This document shows, piece by piece, positions 13,859-14,870 of a stretch of DNA of 14,870 nt. The position numbers and the translations under genes are program-made. This DNA is from Gemmatimonadota bacterium (GTDB lineage: Bacteria > Latescibacterota > UBA2968 > UBA8231). The notes under the pieces were generated by a model. The model worked only from the letters and a program-made list of their open reading frames with translations, did not search any database and had not been told where the DNA came from. Every line of letters starts with the position of its first letter. Within the stretch, counting starts at the first letter, position 1. The stretch lies in the NCBI GenBank assembly GCA_009840005.1, contig VXOR01000010.1:1-14870 (forward strand), in the 5' to 3' direction.

Positions 13859-14200
13859 TCCCTGTTGTCAACGACGACTTGCTGGCCTTGCAAAGCCGAG
13901 ATGAAATGCTAATCCATCTTCAGTAATACGCCAAAGCTAGTGGAGATATACAGGACAAAGCAGACGCACGGCCTCGAAATCATCGGCATTAGCGACGATA
14001 AGAGCCGCGAGGCGGTGCTCCGCTATGTTGAGGAGCACGGGATCGAATGGCCCCAAGTAATAGAAGATGAAAACGAAACCAAGCCAACGGAGATGTACCA
14101 CATAGGCGGGTGGCCCTCGTACGTCTGGATCGGTCCAGATGGCGTCGTAATCAACCCAGAGCTAAAAGGCGATCTGGACGACTTGGATGACGCTTTTTGA
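13859..14200 (+). pseudogene. Decayed TlpA/ResA-type thioredoxin remnant
   Basis: From 13877 one frame reads TCWPCKAEM, the CxxC active-site block of TlpA/ResA thioredoxins, then meets TAA at 13910-13912. In the same frame, PKLVEIYRTKQTHGLEIIGIS and GGWPSYVWIGPDGVVI follow, the later part of the same fold with its cis-proline region, ending at TGA 14198-14200. About nine codons containing the stop lie between EM and PKLVEIY, where the family has none. Just upstream, VVN (13864-13872) is in another frame, and the usual FWAT segment is missing about 5 nt. An ORF could still start at GTG 13940 but would lack the CxxC and has no ribosome binding site. An intact gene would reduce or isomerise disulfides in the periplasm; this copy is probably dead. 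Confidence 0.65.
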
Positions 14201-14444
14201 CGTACTCATGTTCGATTTCAGCTACGCCGAAGAGTCCGTCCTTGACCACCCGCGCTCAGCTCCGTAGCGTATTCCGAATAACTCAACCAAGCGAACGAAA
14301 AAGTGAATCGACGGCCTCGCAGCACTACAGCCAACGTACGAAGATTCTGCGTCCACGCCCTCCGCCTAGTACTGCAATGCCAGTGATAAGTGCGAAAGGT
14401 GAGTATGAACGCAGAAATACTGAACATTTAAGAAGGAGGTCAAA
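14201..14444. promoter_or_regulatory. Leader region of the toxin-antitoxin pair
   Basis: No gene is apparent in these 244 bp. TTGACC (14242-14247) and TAGCGT (14265-14270), 17 bp apart, form a modest sigma-70-like promoter candidate. AAGGAGG lies 5-6 nt before the antitoxin ATG. I found no clear operator palindrome for autoregulation. Confidence 0.3.
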
Positions 14445-14678
14445 ATGAATTGTTTTGAATTGGATCAAGCACAGCAACGGCTTCCTGAACTCGTTGAGCG
14501 AGCCAGACGTGGTGAGGATGTCACTATTACTGAGCGCAATCAACCCGTGGTCAAATTTGTGGCTGTCGAGCGGTGTACGGTTCCAACGAAGCGACGACGC
14601 CCTGGAAGTGCCAAAGGGCTTATTCACCTAAGCGATGATTTCGACGAACCGCTCGAAGATTTCCGGGAATATATGTGA
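14445..14678 (+). CDS. Phd/YefM-family antitoxin
   Basis: The 77-residue protein has the family's start: ELDQAQQRLPELVERARRGEDVTITERNQPVVKFVAVE. This is the compact DNA-binding beta-alpha-beta domain, with the 'G..v.It..g.pva.lv' core. The C-terminal part (GLIHLSDDFDEPLEDFREYM) is the acidic helix that covers and blocks the toxin, and 'DFDEPLEDF' is typical of Phd partners of PIN toxins. AAGGAGG lies upstream of the ATG. The stop overlaps the toxin start by one base (TGATG), as in co-translated pairs. By family, it represses its own promoter with or without toxin. Confidence 0.92.
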   Translation: MNCFELDQAQQRLPELVERARRGEDVTITERNQPVVKFVAVERCTVPTKRRRPGSAKGLIHLSDDFDEPLEDFREYM

Positions 14679-14870
14679 TGCGTCTTTTACTTGATACCCA
14701 TAGCTTCTTGTGGTACATAGAAGACGATGACAGACTCAGCCAGACCGCCGAGCAAACCATCTCTGACATAGATAATGAGGTGCTACTGAGCATAGGAAGT
14801 CTATGGGAGATAGCCATTAAGGAATCTCTGATTAAGTGTTTTGTTGCCCTTTTTTGTTGGTTGTTTTGTT
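14678..14870 (+). CDS. PIN-domain (VapC-type) toxin, 5' part, right end odd
   Basis: The frame starts at ATG 14678 as MRLLLDTHSFLWYIEDDDRL and continues with DNEVLLSIGSLWEIAIKESLIK. This is the N-terminal half of a PIN ribonuclease, with the first metal-binding aspartate in LLDTH (D6) and glutamate in SLWEIAIK. Family members then run to ~125-130 residues with two more acidic residues. Here the frame stays open to base 14870 (64 codons), but after ESLIK the residues are CFVALFCWLFC, unlike the usual LGKL continuation, and the DNA is free of A. Either the gene is interrupted near 14835 or the last bases are unreliable. In the family the toxin cleaves RNA and is held by its antitoxin. Confidence 0.85.
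   Translation, partial: MRLLLDTHSFLWYIEDDDRLSQTAEQTISDIDNEVLLSIGSLWEIAIKESLIKCFVALFCWLFC

Noticed and set aside
12648..13871. 407-codon open frame on the minus strand
   Set aside because: It is antisense to the duplicated lectin-like domains, and its repeats merely mirror the domain duplication.

Overview
The window reads as a GC-rich chromosomal segment of a Gram-negative bacterium, probably from an uncultured, metagenome-sampled lineage. Several large secreted proteins carry a C-terminal FlgD-like/PNPFTPNGDG domain, discoidin-like domains and an outer-membrane-style companion protein. This resembles my recollection of candidate phyla such as Latescibacterota or Poribacteria. That placement is inference, not a computed assignment. 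I saw no rRNA, tRNA, CRISPR array or complete insertion sequence.

Left part (1-1870): a minus-strand pair consists of a sigma-54-type AAA+ activator with no visible DNA-binding domain, followed 13 bp later by a secreted lipoprotein-like or periplasmic protein that runs off the left edge. A 500-bp non-coding stretch follows. It holds a 28-bp perfect palindrome, a minus-strand hairpin with a U-tract, a cysteine-rich short ORF with a good ribosome binding site, a 20-bp ATTCCC...GGGAAT repeat and an array of AATYCCT heptamers that ends at the ribosome binding site of the next gene. A plus-strand amidohydrolase (EF_0837-like) follows.

Middle (3025-8897): two large minus-strand genes, 17 bp apart, encode exported proteins of about 905 and 1045 residues. 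The first transcribed has two discoidin-like modules, a recurring ~30-residue YFR motif and a FlgD-like C-terminus. The second looks like a beta-rich outer-membrane protein with acidic Asp/Asn loops. They probably act together at the cell surface.

Right-middle (9085-13838): divergent from that pair lies a membrane sensor kinase that overlaps a PhoB/OmpR-type response regulator by 8 bp. A secreted protein follows, with a TPR-like N-terminus, a long Gln/Arg/Glu coiled coil and two near-identical GH2-type sugar-binding-like domains. Two 11-bp direct repeats (CCATGACAAAA / CCATGACAACT) sit between the regulator and this gene, exactly what a PhoB/OmpR-family dimer would bind. The three genes look like one sensing-and-response module and are the best candidate here for an undescribed system.

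Right end (13850-14870): a decayed TlpA/ResA-type thioredoxin remnant is followed by a Phd/YefM-type antitoxin and the start of a PIN-domain toxin. The toxin's sequence turns into an A-free T/G-rich tract at the window edge.
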